This document shows, piece after piece, positions 33,685 to 42,850 of a stretch of 64,000 nucleotides of DNA (position 1 is the stretch's first letter; every line of letters starts with the position of its first letter). The position numbers were made by a program, and so were the translations under genes. The notes beneath the pieces are model-generated. The model made no database searches and was not told the origin of the DNA. It saw nothing but the letters and a program-made list of their open reading frames with translations. The stretch comes from Streptomyces aureoverticillatus (GTDB lineage: Bacteria; Actinomycetota; Actinomycetes; Streptomycetales; Streptomycetaceae): positions 248,001 through 312,000 of the forward strand of contig NZ_BMSY01000001.1 in NCBI RefSeq assembly GCF_014649395.1, given 5' to 3'.

Positions 33685-34796
33685 TCTTCACCACCAGAGG
33701 GATTGTTTTCTGCCAGCTCGGTGCCGGGGAATTCGGGTGCCGCGGCGTCGGACACATACGGGGGAAGGGTCCGGTCGTCCCAACTGTCGACGCGATACCT
33801 GCCGGATTCGTGATGGAACCAGTACACGGAACTGAACCAGTTCCGCATATTGAAGACACAGGAACGCAGCGCGGCGCCCACTTTCCTTCCCTCCGCGCTT
33901 CCTTCCGCCCACGAGTCGGCCAATCGGAGAACATCCGGCTCCACCGCCAGAAAATCGCCGACGCAATCACTCACACGCCGATGGACTTCCGCCACCGCCT
34001 GTTCGAGCGAGAGTCCCTCGTGCTGAATGAGAGATATCCCGAGGTTGTGCACCTCGTCACCGGCAAGCTCCTTCGGAAGTGAGCAGAGGTCGTTGTACCA
34101 GGCGGAGAAATCCTGTGTCGCGAGCGCCGCGGCACGATAGGCCGGGTGTTTCCGCGCGGCGTCCGGCAATTCGTACCGCGCGGTGGGTTCGAGCAGATCG
34201 ATCCAGATCCAGTGGGCGAAAGTGAGGCGGCGCAGTTCCACGTACGCCGCGACGCCCGGGACGGTCCCGGTGCGCCGGTTGCCGAACTCGCGGTCGTACG
34301 CGTCGATCACCGGGTGGAAGTGCCGGGCGAAGCGCGCGTTCCACCGTGGCCCTAGGTGCGCGTAGAGCCTGACGACACAGTCCGCGAAGCCCGCGACCAG
34401 TGGGTCCGGATGGCGCAGTTGCTGCCGGGGGTGCTCCAGGGTCGTGTGCAGCCCCTGGCACAGCCGCCGCCACTGCTCCGTCCTGCCGTGCACCGCGTCG
34501 CGGTCGTGCCGGTCGTCCCAGCCGAAGAACCAGGAGCTCAAGTCCGCGATGGCGGCGAGCAGTTCATCCGGGGCGCCGATGTAGTAGCCGGCGACCAGGT
34601 CGGTGTAGCAAAGGCTGTCGGCATATGCCGCGACCTTGTCGGGGGGCATGAGACGCTTTTCCAGGAGCCATGCCCGTGAGTTCTCCTGAAGCTTTGGCCA
34701 ATACGGATGCAGATGCCGGGGAAACTCCGACTCCACCACCGGAAGGGCCAGTGCGGGTGGCACGGATACCACTCGCGTTCGAACGGGCGGACGCAT
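33681..34796 (-). CDS. Epi-isozizaene synthase (class I sesquiterpene cyclase)
   Basis: This 371-residue cyclase converts farnesyl diphosphate to epi-isozizaene. The metal-binding motifs are WDDRHD (aspartate-rich) and NDLCSLPKE (NSE triad), and the C-terminal RNWFSSVYWFHHESGRY supplies the Arg/Tyr diphosphate sensor. Large stretches match my memory of S. coelicolor EIZS (for example RRLTFAHWIW and AGDEVHNLGISLI). ATG 34796 gives a length close to the 361 residues known. The frame is open to 34946, but that part is unlike the family. It is translationally coupled to the P450. Confidence 0.93.
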   Translation of the reverse strand: MRPPVRTRVVSVPPALALPVVESEFPRHLHPYWPKLQENSRAWLLEKRLMPPDKVAAYADSLCYTDLVAGYYIGAPDELLAAIADLSSWFFGWDDRHDRDAVHGRTEQWRRLCQGLHTTLEHPRQQLRHPDPLVAGFADCVVRLYAHLGPRWNARFARHFHPVIDAYDREFGNRRTGTVPGVAAYVELRRLTFAHWIWIDLLEPTARYELPDAARKHPAYRAAALATQDFSAWYNDLCSLPKELAGDEVHNLGISLIQHEGLSLEQAVAEVHRRVSDCVGDFLAVEPDVLRLADSWAEGSAEGRKVGAALRSCVFNMRNWFSSVYWFHHESGRYRVDSWDDRTLPPYVSDAAAPEFPGTELAENNPSGGEE

Positions 34797-35225
34797 CGGC
34801 CCGGTCGGCTTCCGCCGTTGCCGCGGGACGCGTTCCGCCGCATATGCCGGAAGCCCTGTCGGTACCGCTGCCGTCCGGTCCGACTGTGAAGTGCTGTGTG
34901 AGGAAGCAGGCACGAACAAACCCCTCTCGACCACCTGAGGACCCACGCCCCTCCCGCCGTGCCGGGCGCGCGCCGTTGCGTATCCCCGCGCTTTCTATTC
35001 AGCACCACAACTGACCGTTCAGGGAACACATTTGCGCCATTCACTACCCCAGCGTGCCGAGAACATCCCCTTACGTGACCGAATATGGATCACCGGCGGC
35101 TGATCGTGGGCTAGGCCTGTCCTGTTCTGAGCGGGTATACCAACGGCCCCTGGTCAGTGGGGGTGTTCCCCGACCAGGGGCCGCTGCTGTCACGCGCTTC
35201 CCGCGCGCCTCATCCGTGGCGCAGA
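34797..35225. other. Intergenic region upstream of the terpene synthase
   Basis: These 429 bases without a convincing gene contain a relatively AT-rich stretch (about 35000-35100), probably the promoter of the synthase-P450 operon. They also contain a strong hairpin at 35144-35183 downstream of the deformylase gene. Possible upstream extensions of the synthase frame (to 34946) are low-complexity and not favoured. Confidence 0.5.
35144..35183 (-). terminator. Terminator after the peptide deformylase gene
   Basis: Perfect 12-bp arms CGGCCCCTGGTC at 35144-35155 and GACCAGGGGCCG at 35172-35183, with a 16-base loop, lie about 43 bases downstream of the deformylase stop on the minus strand. Confidence 0.8.
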
Positions 35226-35876
35226 TCAGTCATTCGGCACCACGGGATAGCGCGGGGTGCCCTCTTCCATCTGCCGCAGCGCGTCCTTGCGCTCCCGCTT
35301 GGAGAGACGGTCGATGTACAGGTACCCGTACAGGTGGTCCGTCTCGTGCTGGAGGCAGCGGGCGAAGTAGCCCTTGCCGCGCACCTTGATGGGGTTGCCC
35401 TTCTCGTCCTGGCCGGTGACGACCGCGTAGTCGGGGCGGGCCAGCTCCGCGTAGGCGGTGGGCACGGACAGGCAGCCCTCGCCGGAGTCGTCCAGGCGGC
35501 GCTGGTCGGCGGGCAGCTCCTGGAGCACGGGGTTGCAGACCACGCCGACGTGCCGGACGCCGTCGTCGTCCATGCAGTCGTAGACGAAGACCTTCAGGTC
35601 CACGCCCACCTGGTTGGCGGCCACGCCCACGCCCTGCGCGGTGCGCTGGCTGGCGAACATGTCGTCGATCAGCTTCGCGAGGTCGTCGTCGAAGGCGGTG
35701 ACGTCCTTGCACTCCTTGTGCAGGACCGGGTTGCCGACGACCGTGATCGGCCGGGACGTGCCGCGCTCGCGGTAGGCCGTCTCGCGCTCCTCGCAGTCCT
35801 CCGTGTCGATGACGAAGCCCTCGTCGTCGACCGGAAGCACTCCGCCCGGCCGCTGCTGCTCAGTGTCCTGCGCCAT
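35226..35876 (-). CDS. def: Peptide deformylase
   Basis: This 216-residue metalloenzyme removes the formyl group from the N-terminal Met of new proteins. The three signature motifs are present: [15 protein letters not shown] (metal Cys) and QHETDH (metal His pair with catalytic Glu). An N-terminal extension of about 40 acidic residues precedes the catalytic fold, as in other actinobacterial type 1 enzymes. ATG 35876 is used, with an AAGAAGG-type site upstream. It lies downstream of the TPR gene in the same direction across about 140 bases. Confidence 0.95.
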   Translation of the reverse strand: MAQDTEQQRPGGVLPVDDEGFVIDTEDCEERETAYRERGTSRPITVVGNPVLHKECKDVTAFDDDLAKLIDDMFASQRTAQGVGVAANQVGVDLKVFVYDCMDDDGVRHVGVVCNPVLQELPADQRRLDDSGEGCLSVPTAYAELARPDYAVVTGQDEKGNPIKVRGKGYFARCLQHETDHLYGYLYIDRLSKRERKDALRQMEEGTPRYPVVPND

Positions 35877-36014
35877 GTCCGCCGTATGCCTTCTTCCTGG
35901 GAACCTCTGCATGTGGTGCCCGTACAGGGTACGGGCACCAGGGCGCAGGAAAGAGCCCGTCCGGCGATTGAGGACGAGCCGCGAAGCGGCGATGACCCGC
36001 ACACAGCCCAGGGG

Positions 36015-36995
36015 CTAGCAGACCTCCTCCAGGTCCCGCCAGTCCCTGGAGTCCGGACTGTCGGCCACCCACCCGTCCAAGAGGCCACGCACCAGCCCCT
36101 CAGGGGCGGCGATCCCGCACTCCCGCTCGGGAACCCACAGGGCACCGGGGCTGCGGTGCCCCAGCGGCCCGGGGTGCCCCGGCTCACTGTGGTCGTGGGG
36201 GTCCAGGTGCTCCCCGTCCCCCTCGTCGCTCGGCATCCGCGACTCCGAGCACATCCGGCAGAGCAGCCGCACGGACGACGACCAGTCCTCGGCGGCGAAC
36301 CCCGCGTCGGCGGCGAGCCGCTCCAGCGCGTCCCTGTCCTCCTCGGTGGCGGCCTCCAGGAGCACCACCCAGGTGGGCACCGGCGAGGGCGCCCACAGCT
36401 CGATCTCGTCGAAGACGGGGTACGCGTGCCCGGCGGCCGTGGTCCGCTCGCCGTGCGGCACCCCGTCGTGCAGGACGACCTCGCCCCAGCGCCGCCCGGA
36501 GGACGGCAGCGGGATGGAGAGCACCTCTATCCGGGCCGGGTCGAGCCTGCGGCCCCACACGACCTCGGCCTCGCCCTCCGGCGACAGCCGCACGGCCGCG
36601 CTGCCCAGCTCCATGCCCATGGGCTCACCGGTGGCGGCGACCCCACCGGGCACCTTCAGGCCGTACGCCTGCCAGGCGCGGCGGGCCAGCGGCCAGTCCT
36701 GGAGAGCGGTGGCCGCGATGCCCACGTTCCACCAGTCCGGCGCCCCCTGGGAGCGGTCGAGCAGCGCCACGGCCCTCAGGCCCGCGGCCCGCGCCTGCTC
36801 CCAGTCGTGCCGGAACTTGTGCAGGAGCGCGAGGTTGAACCAGGACTCGGACAGCCAGGGCTCGAGATCGGCGGCGCGTGTCAGGAGCGCGCCCGCGTCC
36901 TCGTAGCGGCCGTCGCCGATGAGCGTGAACGCCCTGTCGGTGGCCTGCCGCCAGGAGGCGGAGGGCCGGTGCCGTCCCTTGCCGAAGATCCTCAC
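36015..36995 (-). CDS. Tetratricopeptide-repeat protein of unknown function
   Basis: This 326-residue cytoplasmic protein has at least two TPR-like helix pairs (RAFTLIGDGRYEDAGALLTR and SWFNLALLHKFRHDWEQARA) in residues 15-115, followed by a beta-rich domain and an acidic His/Asp-rich segment (HLDPHDHSEPGHPG). GTG 36995, giving MRIFGKGRHR after GGCGGG, agrees with the start I recall for relatives; in-frame ATGs at 37067 and 37097 lack ribosome sites. It is well conserved in Streptomyces next to def, but its role is unknown. Confidence 0.8.
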   Translation of the reverse strand: MRIFGKGRHRPSASWRQATDRAFTLIGDGRYEDAGALLTRAADLEPWLSESWFNLALLHKFRHDWEQARAAGLRAVALLDRSQGAPDWWNVGIAATALQDWPLARRAWQAYGLKVPGGVAATGEPMGMELGSAAVRLSPEGEAEVVWGRRLDPARIEVLSIPLPSSGRRWGEVVLHDGVPHGERTTAAGHAYPVFDEIELWAPSPVPTWVVLLEAATEEDRDALERLAADAGFAAEDWSSSVRLLCRMCSESRMPSDEGDGEHLDPHDHSEPGHPGPLGHRSPGALWVPERECGIAAPEGLVRGLLDGWVADSPDSRDWRDLEEVC

Positions 36996-37171
36996 GATTC
37001 CCGCCTGCCAGCTCTTGTCGGGGTTTCCCCGCTGCCGTGCTGCCGCGCTTTCGCGCTTCCTTCGCATCCAACCACGGACCGTCGGACGACCGCTCATTAC
37101 CCATGGGTTACCCAGGTGGGCGCAGGGTCAGACGGCTTTCCGCCGACGCCTCGGCGCGCACCTCGGCGCGG

Positions 37172-38515
37172 TCACCCGCGCTCCCCCGCGGGACCTTTGC
37201 GAACGGCCTCGGAGGGGCCCGTGGCGGGGCCCTCGGAAGGTCCCCCGGCCCCCCGCCGGTCCGCGGGCCGCCCCCTGCCCCGCGCGAGCACCCGCGCGAG
37301 TGCCTCCACGACCTCCGGCTGGTAGTCGCGGCCGGTGGCCAGGCGCAGCCGCTCCAGGGCGGTGAGGGGCCCTTGTGGCCCGTGTTCCCGGGCCATCTCG
37401 TCGTATGCGTTGGCGACGCGCACGATGCGCGCGGTGAGCGGCTGGTCGCGGTACGGATCGGCCTGGCGCTCCACGACGACGGCGACGTCCGCGGCGACGC
37501 CTGTCTGGCGTACGACGGCCCCGCCGAGCAGGGCGATGCGGCGCTGCTCGGCCTCCGGCAGGGCGGCGGTGGCGCCCGCGGGGACGGGGTCGACGAGGGA
37601 GAGCTGGCCGATGTCGTGCATGAGGGCGGCGTACTCCAGGACGCCCAGGTCGGGCCCGGAGAGGCCGAGGTCGCGGCCCACGGCGCGGCTGAGGTCGGCG
37701 ACGCGGCGGGCGTGGCCGTGCGGGGTGTAGCCGGCGATCTCGGTGGCGCGGGCCAAAGAGGCGATGGTCTGCCGGTAGGTGGTCCTCACGGCGGCGTACC
37801 GGCGGAAGGCCAGTTGGGTGAGGAGCAGCGGGAAGCTGAAGACGGGCAGCGCCCACAGCCCGGCCACGGCGACCGCGAGCGCCATCACGGCCCCCGTCGC
37901 GCACACGGCGGACCCGATGCCGGACATCCCCCGCAGTTCCTCGCGCAGCAGCGGCCCGAACGGCCACCCCGACCGGGCGTGCGCCATGGCGGCGGCGAGC
38001 ACGGCGTCGCACAGCGCGGTGAGCGCGAGGAGCGTCACGATGACGACGGCGTACGTGGGCCCGTGCCCGGTGAGCGCCGCCAACTGCCCGGAGTTGTAGA
38101 GGGGTTGGAAGCACAGCGCGGCGAAGCCCACGGCGAGCACCCGGCGGGCCAGGTGGTCGAGGCAGGGGCCGCGGCCGACCGCCACGTGCGGCACGGCCCC
38201 GACCAGGCCCGCCGCGACGACGACGGCGACGACCTGGAGGACCCCGTGGTGCGTGGGCTGCCCGCCGCACTCCCCGAGCAGGGCGTACGCGAGGGCGCCC
38301 GCGGAGCCCAGGGGCGCGGGTTCGCGCTCCCGGCCGCTCCCCCAGCGCGCCAGCTCCCCCACGGCTATGAGCACCCCGAAGGCCAGCGCGACCCCCGGCT
38401 CCTCGGCCCCCCGCCACAGGGTCGCGCCGAGCGCGCCGGCCGCGAGGAGGGTGGCGGCGACGCGGACCAGGACCGGCACGGCCGCGGACGGCGGCGCGCC
38501 GGGGCGCGGGGTCAC
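37172..38515 (-). CDS. Membrane protein with HD domain (partly degenerate)
   Basis: This 447-residue protein has a hydrophobic N-terminal half with about six or more helices and a C-terminal HD phosphohydrolase-like domain (GHARRVADLSRAVGRDLGLS, ALMHDIGQLSL). The HD pair is kept. The HHExxDGxGYP motif that defines HD-GYP enzymes is missing, replaced by a VVVERQADPYRDQPLT region, so c-di-GMP hydrolysis is doubtful. GTG 38515 overlaps the stop of the upstream HD-GYP gene. The last 30 residues are a Gly/Pro/Ser repeat tract. It probably acts with its upstream partner. Confidence 0.8.
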   Translation of the reverse strand: MTPRPGAPPSAAVPVLVRVAATLLAAGALGATLWRGAEEPGVALAFGVLIAVGELARWGSGREREPAPLGSAGALAYALLGECGGQPTHHGVLQVVAVVVAAGLVGAVPHVAVGRGPCLDHLARRVLAVGFAALCFQPLYNSGQLAALTGHGPTYAVVIVTLLALTALCDAVLAAAMAHARSGWPFGPLLREELRGMSGIGSAVCATGAVMALAVAVAGLWALPVFSFPLLLTQLAFRRYAAVRTTYRQTIASLARATEIAGYTPHGHARRVADLSRAVGRDLGLSGPDLGVLEYAALMHDIGQLSLVDPVPAGATAALPEAEQRRIALLGGAVVRQTGVAADVAVVVERQADPYRDQPLTARIVRVANAYDEMAREHGPQGPLTALERLRLATGRDYQPEVVEALARVLARGRGRPADRRGAGGPSEGPATGPSEAVRKGPAGERG

Positions 38516-39918
38516 CGCCGGGCGGGGCGGTGCGCCGCAGGGACGTCGGCCACAGCCCCGGGGGCCTGCTCCGGCATGGCCGCGAGCGCCTCGTCGGCGC
38601 CGGTTCCGCCGCCGGCCGTGACCTCCGAGTCCCACCCGTGCCGTTCGAGCGCCCGCACCAGCGCCCCCACCATCGCCGCGTCGAACTGGACCCCGGCGCA
38701 GCGCTCCAGTTCGGCCACGGCGGCCGGGACGGGCCGGGCGCGGCGGTAGGAGCGGGTGGACGTCATGGCGTCGAAGGCGTCGGCGACGGCCACCACCCGT
38801 GCGGACTCCGGGATTTGGGCGCCCGCCAGGCCGTAGGGGTAGCCGCTGCCGTCGATGCGTTCGTGGTGGTGCAGGATCGCCGCCCGCGCCTCGCCGAGGA
38901 AGCCGATGCCGCGGACCATCTCGTGTCCGTACTCGGGGTGCAGCTCGATCACCCGGCGCTCCTGTGCGGTCAGCGGGCCGTCCTTGCGCAACAGCCGGGT
39001 GGGGACGCCGAGTTTGCCGACGTCGTGCAGGATCCCGGCGAAGCGCAGCACTTCCACGCGCTCGTCGTCCATGCCGAGTTCGCGCGCGATCAGCACGGAG
39101 GCGCGGCCGACCCGCTCGCTGTGGCCGCGGGTGTAGCGGTCCTTGAGGTCGACGGCCTGCACGAGCGCGCGGATGGTGGCCTGGTGGGCGGACCGCTCCC
39201 GGTGGTACTGCGCGAACACCCAGCAGGAGGCGCCCATCGGGAGCAGGACGAGGAGCGCGGCGGGCGGGCCGTAGGGGCTGGACCAGAGCACGGCCATCAT
39301 CAGCCCGGCGAGCCCGTGCACGGCGACGGGCGCGAGCGACCGGAGCAGCAGCCCGCGCCAGGCCGTCCGCGCGGGCACCCGTTCCGCCGTCACGAGGATC
39401 CCGCCGTCGAGGACGGTCAGCGCCCCGGCGAAGGCGAGCACGGCGGCCGCGGCGGGCAGCAGCACGTACGGAAAGTCGGGCGCCGAGGCCGCGACGGGCC
39501 CGCCGAACGCGGCGTACGCGTGTCCGGAGGCCCAGGCGGCCAGGGCGAGCTGCGCGGCGCGCCAGATCCGGCGCAGCAGCCGCGGCTGCCGCTCGACGGG
39601 GGCGCACAGCGCGCCGGGGACGGCGACGAGCGCGGCCGCGGCGGGCGGCAGCAGGAAGATCCCCGCGAGCAGCACGGGGAAGAAGGTGCGGGCGGCGACG
39701 TCCCGGCGCACGGCGCGCTCGCCCCCTGCGTACAGGGCGGCGAGCAGCGCGAGGACGGTCCAGCGGCTGTCGGGGCGGAGCGCGGGCGCGACACAGGCGG
39801 CGCCGCCGAGGGCGGCGCACAGGACGTACCCCCGGGCCCGTGCGGGCACCGAGCGCCAAGAAGAAATGGCCTCCACCTCCCCGATCCAGGTCCGGAGACT
39901 AGAACGGGGGTCGGGCAT
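38512..39918 (-). CDS. Membrane-anchored HD-GYP domain protein
   Basis: This 468-residue protein has an N-terminal membrane domain with about six to eight helices (residues 30-240) and a C-terminal HD-GYP domain. GHSERVGRASVLIARELGM, GILHDVGKLGVP and ILHHHERIDGSGYPYGL contain the HD and GYP signatures. Such enzymes hydrolyse cyclic di-GMP; the S. coelicolor counterpart at this place is, as I recall, its HD-GYP protein. The start at ATG 39918 is tentative. Translation is coupled to the degenerate HD paralogue downstream, suggesting the two work as a pair. Confidence 0.86.
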   Translation of the reverse strand: MPDPRSSLRTWIGEVEAISSWRSVPARARGYVLCAALGGAACVAPALRPDSRWTVLALLAALYAGGERAVRRDVAARTFFPVLLAGIFLLPPAAAALVAVPGALCAPVERQPRLLRRIWRAAQLALAAWASGHAYAAFGGPVAASAPDFPYVLLPAAAAVLAFAGALTVLDGGILVTAERVPARTAWRGLLLRSLAPVAVHGLAGLMMAVLWSSPYGPPAALLVLLPMGASCWVFAQYHRERSAHQATIRALVQAVDLKDRYTRGHSERVGRASVLIARELGMDDERVEVLRFAGILHDVGKLGVPTRLLRKDGPLTAQERRVIELHPEYGHEMVRGIGFLGEARAAILHHHERIDGSGYPYGLAGAQIPESARVVAVADAFDAMTSTRSYRRARPVPAAVAELERCAGVQFDAAMVGALVRALERHGWDSEVTAGGGTGADEALAAMPEQAPGAVADVPAAHRPARR

Positions 39919-40051
39919 GCCACGGCTCGCAGCCGCGAATTAGCACCTTCGAGTGAGAAACGACGAAAGAAACAAGAGAAACGAACGACGGCCGACCGAA
40001 TCCGGCCGCACGGCTCAGACCACGGGGGCCGGAGGGGCTCCGTGGGCCGGG

Positions 40052-40378
40052 TCAGGCCTCCGTGGCGCGCGCCGTCGTCCCGTCCACGGGCGCCGCGGTC
40101 AGGTCCTGGTCGGGCACGGCCTGGCCGGAGCGGATCAGGTCGATCCGGCCCATCACCTTGGCGCGCAGGTCACCGGGCACGTCGTCGTGGCCGCAGCAGC
40201 GCTTCACCAGCTTCTTGACCGCCTGCTCGAGGCCGTACTTCTCCAGGCACGGGGAGCACTCCTCGAAGTGCGACCTGAACTTGTTGCACTCGCCGTCCGG
40301 CATCTCGTTGTCCAGGAACTCATAGAGATGGTCCAGGACTTCACTGCAGTCAGTCTCGTGCGGCTCTCCGCAGCTCAT
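40052..40378 (-). CDS. rsrA: Zinc-binding redox anti-sigma factor RsrA
   Basis: This 108-residue ZAS-family anti-sigma factor has all key residues at the positions known for S. coelicolor RsrA: Cys11, His37, Cys41 and Cys44 (H-x3-C-x2-C in SHFEECSPC), plus Cys3, Cys31 and a Cys pair later. When reduced and zinc-bound it traps SigR. Disulfide stress expels zinc, forms a Cys11-Cys44 type bond and frees SigR. Its ATG at 40378 overlaps the sigR stop (ATGA), coupling the two. Confidence 0.97.
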   Translation of the reverse strand: MSCGEPHETDCSEVLDHLYEFLDNEMPDGECNKFRSHFEECSPCLEKYGLEQAVKKLVKRCCGHDDVPGDLRAKVMGRIDLIRSGQAVPDQDLTAAPVDGTTARATEA

Positions 40379-41061
40379 GAGCCCGAGCCTTTCGCTTCGT
40401 TCGTCGACTCTCCGGCACCGGCCGGGACCAGGCCGCGGTCGCGCGCGTAGTCCTCGAGCATGCCGCGGAGTTGGCGGCGGCCGCGGTGAAGACGGGACAT
40501 CACCGTACCGATGGGTGTACCCATGATGTCCGCGATCTCCTTGTACGCAAAGCCCTCTACGTCCGCGAGATAGACCGCGATGCGGAATTCCTCGGGGATC
40601 GCCTGCAGCGCGTTCTTCACGTCGGAGTCCGGCAGGTGGTCGAGCGCCTGCGACTCGGCCGAGCGCAGTCCGGTGGACATGTGCGACTCGGCGCGCGCGA
40701 GCTGCCAGTCCTCGATCTCCTCGGCGGCGCTGCGCTGGGGCTCGCGCTGCTTCTTGCGGTACGAGTTGATGAACGTGTTCGTGAGGATGCGGTACAGCCA
40801 CGCCTTGAGGTTGGTGCCCTCGCGGAACTGGTGGAACGACGCGTACGCCTTGGCGTAGGTCTCCTGCACCAGGTCCTCGGCGTCCGCCGGGTTGCGCGTC
40901 ATGCGCAGCGCCGCCGAGTACATCTGGTCGAGGAACGTCAGCGCGTCCCGCTCGAAGCGGGCCGTCCGCTGCGCGGCCGTCTCCTCGGACCCCTCGGGCT
41001 GCCCGGACTGCTCGGCCTGGCCGTGCTCGGTCCCTGCGTCGGTCCCAGCGACCGGACCCAC
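40375..41061 (-). CDS. sigR: ECF sigma factor SigR (short, stable form)
   Basis: This 228-residue ECF sigma factor directs the thiol-oxidative stress response (thioredoxins, mycothiol genes and others). Region 2 includes [20 protein letters not shown] and [20 protein letters not shown]; region 4 includes [23 protein letters not shown] 41061 directly follows GGAGGAG, only 2 bases away, which is unusually close. An upstream in-frame start at 41229 gives the longer SigR' form. The downstream rsrA overlaps by 4 bases. Confidence 0.96.
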   Translation of the reverse strand: MGPVAGTDAGTEHGQAEQSGQPEGSEETAAQRTARFERDALTFLDQMYSAALRMTRNPADAEDLVQETYAKAYASFHQFREGTNLKAWLYRILTNTFINSYRKKQREPQRSAAEEIEDWQLARAESHMSTGLRSAESQALDHLPDSDVKNALQAIPEEFRIAVYLADVEGFAYKEIADIMGTPIGTVMSRLHRGRRQLRGMLEDYARDRGLVPAGAGESTNEAKGSGS

Positions 41062-41229
41062 CTCCTCCGACAACGACGTGGTGGAACCGATGCCGACTCC
41101 ACTCGAATCGGAGGATAGACGACGACCCGCACCGCGCGCCGCCCGAATAGGGGCGGCCTTGGGCGCGCTCAGCACGGTCCACTCCAGGTCAGAGGCGCTG
41201 GAGCGGTTCGGGCAGATGGTCGAACCCAT
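41062..41229 (-). other. N-terminal extension giving SigR'
   Basis: This in-frame 56-codon extension from ATG 41229 ([20 protein letters not shown]) to the short SigR start has a coding-like composition. It matches the known S. coelicolor SigR' extension of about 55 residues, which is made from the stress-induced promoter and marks the protein for rapid ClpP-dependent turnover. Confidence 0.85.
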
Positions 41230-41274
41230 GCGGCGGACTTCCTCTCGTACGAACAGCGTGTGTGATCTCACCCG

Positions 41275-41300
41275 CACGGCAAGCGTGTGTGGTCTGTTCC
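41275..41300 (-). promoter_or_regulatory. Candidate SigR-dependent promoter (sigRp2)
   Basis: On the minus strand GGAAC (41296-41300) is followed by exactly 18 bases and then GTG (41275-41277), one mismatch in each box from the SigR consensus GGAAT-N18-GTT. Transcription would start about 38 bases upstream of the SigR' ATG, as expected for the autoregulated promoter. Confidence 0.5.
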
Positions 41301-41312
41301 GCACAACAGCGG

Positions 41313-41984
41313 TCACGGCCGCGCCATTCCCGCCGTCCAGGCGACGACGGCGTCCGTGATGAGCTTCACCGCGTCGTCCTGTGAGATATCCGCTTTCTTC
41401 GGTACGGCGAAGCCGTGATCGGCGAACGGGATCTCGACGAGTTCGTACGCATTTCCCTTCGGGAATTCCGCGGGCTTGCCGAAGGGGTCGTTGCCGCCCT
41501 GTACGACGAGGGTGGGCACGCCGGTGCCGAGCAGTTCGTCCGCGCGGGACTTCTCCGGCTTGCCGGGCGGGTGCAGTGGGAAGCAGAGCGCGAGCACGGC
41601 CGCCGCGCCGAGCTCGGTCGCGGTGCGGCAGGCGACCCGGGCCCCGGCGCTGCGGCCGCCCGCGATCACCGGGAGGCCGGGCTTCGTGAGCGCGGGCCAC
41701 AGCCCGCGCCAGCCGACGTCGAGGGTCTTGGGCGCGGGCGCCACCTTCTTGCCCGCCACGCGCCAGGGCTGCTCGACGAGGGCGACGGTCACGCCGTGCG
41801 CGGGCAGCGCGGCGGCGAGGGCCTGGAGGTCCCTGGCCTCGATCCCGCCGCCGGCACCGTGGCTGACGGCGAGGACGAGCCGGGCGTCCTTGGCCGTGTG
41901 CCAGGTGATCCGCGCCTCACCGGCGGCCGTCTCGACGGTCTCGCTCTTGCTCTTGGCCACGACAGAAGACTTGCTGTTGGTCAC
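41313..41984 (-). CDS. Alpha/beta-hydrolase (Tex30/KANL3-like dienelactone-type)
   Basis: This 223-residue hydrolase has the nucleophile elbow GGRSAGAR (G-x-S-x-G), the oxyanion SHGAGGG, and late acid and base positions in [12 protein letters not shown] and FADHGF. The natural substrate is unknown. GTG 41984 lies one base after the stop of the SRAP gene upstream, so it is translated from the same message. It is 84 bases upstream of SigR', which places it where stress-linked read-through could occur. Confidence 0.85.
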   Translation of the reverse strand: MTNSKSSVVAKSKSETVETAAGEARITWHTAKDARLVLAVSHGAGGGIEARDLQALAAALPAHGVTVALVEQPWRVAGKKVAPAPKTLDVGWRGLWPALTKPGLPVIAGGRSAGARVACRTATELGAAAVLALCFPLHPPGKPEKSRADELLGTGVPTLVVQGGNDPFGKPAEFPKGNAYELVEIPFADHGFAVPKKADISQDDAVKLITDAVVAWTAGMARP

Positions 41985-41985
41985 G

Positions 41986-42801
41986 TCAGAAGAGTGTGCC
42001 CTCTTCCGGACCCTCCAGCTCCTTCAGCAGCTCCGGCCCGTTGTTCCGTACGTTGCTCACGGCCGTGGTCACGGGGTAGGCGCGCAGGAGCCCGGCCGGG
42101 GGCGGCTCCAGGAGGGACCGCAGGTCGTCCACGTCCGTGCGGGCGGGGTCGAGCCAGGCGTCCCAGCGGTCGGGCGTCAGCATCAGCGGCATGCGCGGGT
42201 GGATGTCCGCGAGTGCCTTCGGACCCTCATCGGGCGCCTCGGCCAGCGGGGTCGTCTCCGCCTCCGTGGTGATCACGGAGCACGTCACCCACCAGGCCAG
42301 GGGGTGCTCGTCGGGCAGCGTCCTGTCCCGCCAGAACTCGTAGAGCCCGGCCATGGCGAACACCGACCCGTCGGCCGGCGTCACGAAGTACGGCTGCTTG
42401 CGGGGCCGCTTCTTCTTGCCCTCGACCTCCAGGTCCCGCTCGGCCTGCCCGGTCACCCACTCGTAATAGCCGTCGGCGGGGATGACGCAGCGCCGGGCGG
42501 CGAAGGCCCGTCGGTACGAGGGCTTCTCGTGCACCGTCTCGGCGCGCGCGTTGATCATCCGCGCGCCGCCCTCGGGCGTCTTCGCCCAGGACGGCACGAG
42601 TCCCCACTTCAGCTTGCGGAGCTGGCGAACCGGACGGCGCTCCTCGGCGTCTTTAAGGGGGCGGTCGAGGACGGCGTAGACCTCTTTCGTGGGAGCGACG
42701 TTGTAGTCGGGCTCCAGGGCCTCTTCCGGCTCCCACTTCTCGATCTCGAAGATGCCCGCGAGATCCTCTGGTCCACGACTCGATGCATACCGTCCGCACA
42801 T
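41986..42801 (-). CDS. SRAP (SOS response-associated peptidase)/YedK-HMCES protein
   Basis: This 271-residue SRAP-domain protein starts with MCGRY; Cys2 (exposed after Met removal) forms the thiazolidine link to abasic sites in single-stranded DNA. Other family sites are NARAETV, IPADGYYEW (catalytic Glu) and HPRMPLML (active-site His). It shields abasic sites from breakage during replication. ATG 42801 is fixed by the required Cys2. It is divergent from the M50-like protease gene and coupled to the hydrolase downstream. Confidence 0.93.
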   Translation of the reverse strand: MCGRYASSRGPEDLAGIFEIEKWEPEEALEPDYNVAPTKEVYAVLDRPLKDAEERRPVRQLRKLKWGLVPSWAKTPEGGARMINARAETVHEKPSYRRAFAARRCVIPADGYYEWVTGQAERDLEVEGKKKRPRKQPYFVTPADGSVFAMAGLYEFWRDRTLPDEHPLAWWVTCSVITTEAETTPLAEAPDEGPKALADIHPRMPLMLTPDRWDAWLDPARTDVDDLRSLLEPPPAGLLRAYPVTTAVSNVRNNGPELLKELEGPEEGTLF

Positions 42802-42850
42802 ACGTGCAACACTGCCACGCCGCGGCCTACGACAGGGAGCCAACGAAGCA

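Noticed and set aside
33681..34946. Longer epi-isozizaene synthase starting at 34946
   Set aside because: The extra 50 residues do not resemble the family N-terminus. ATG 34796 gives the expected length.
35157..37325. A 720-codon frame opposite def and the TPR gene
   Set aside because: It is a shadow of two clearly coding minus-strand genes.
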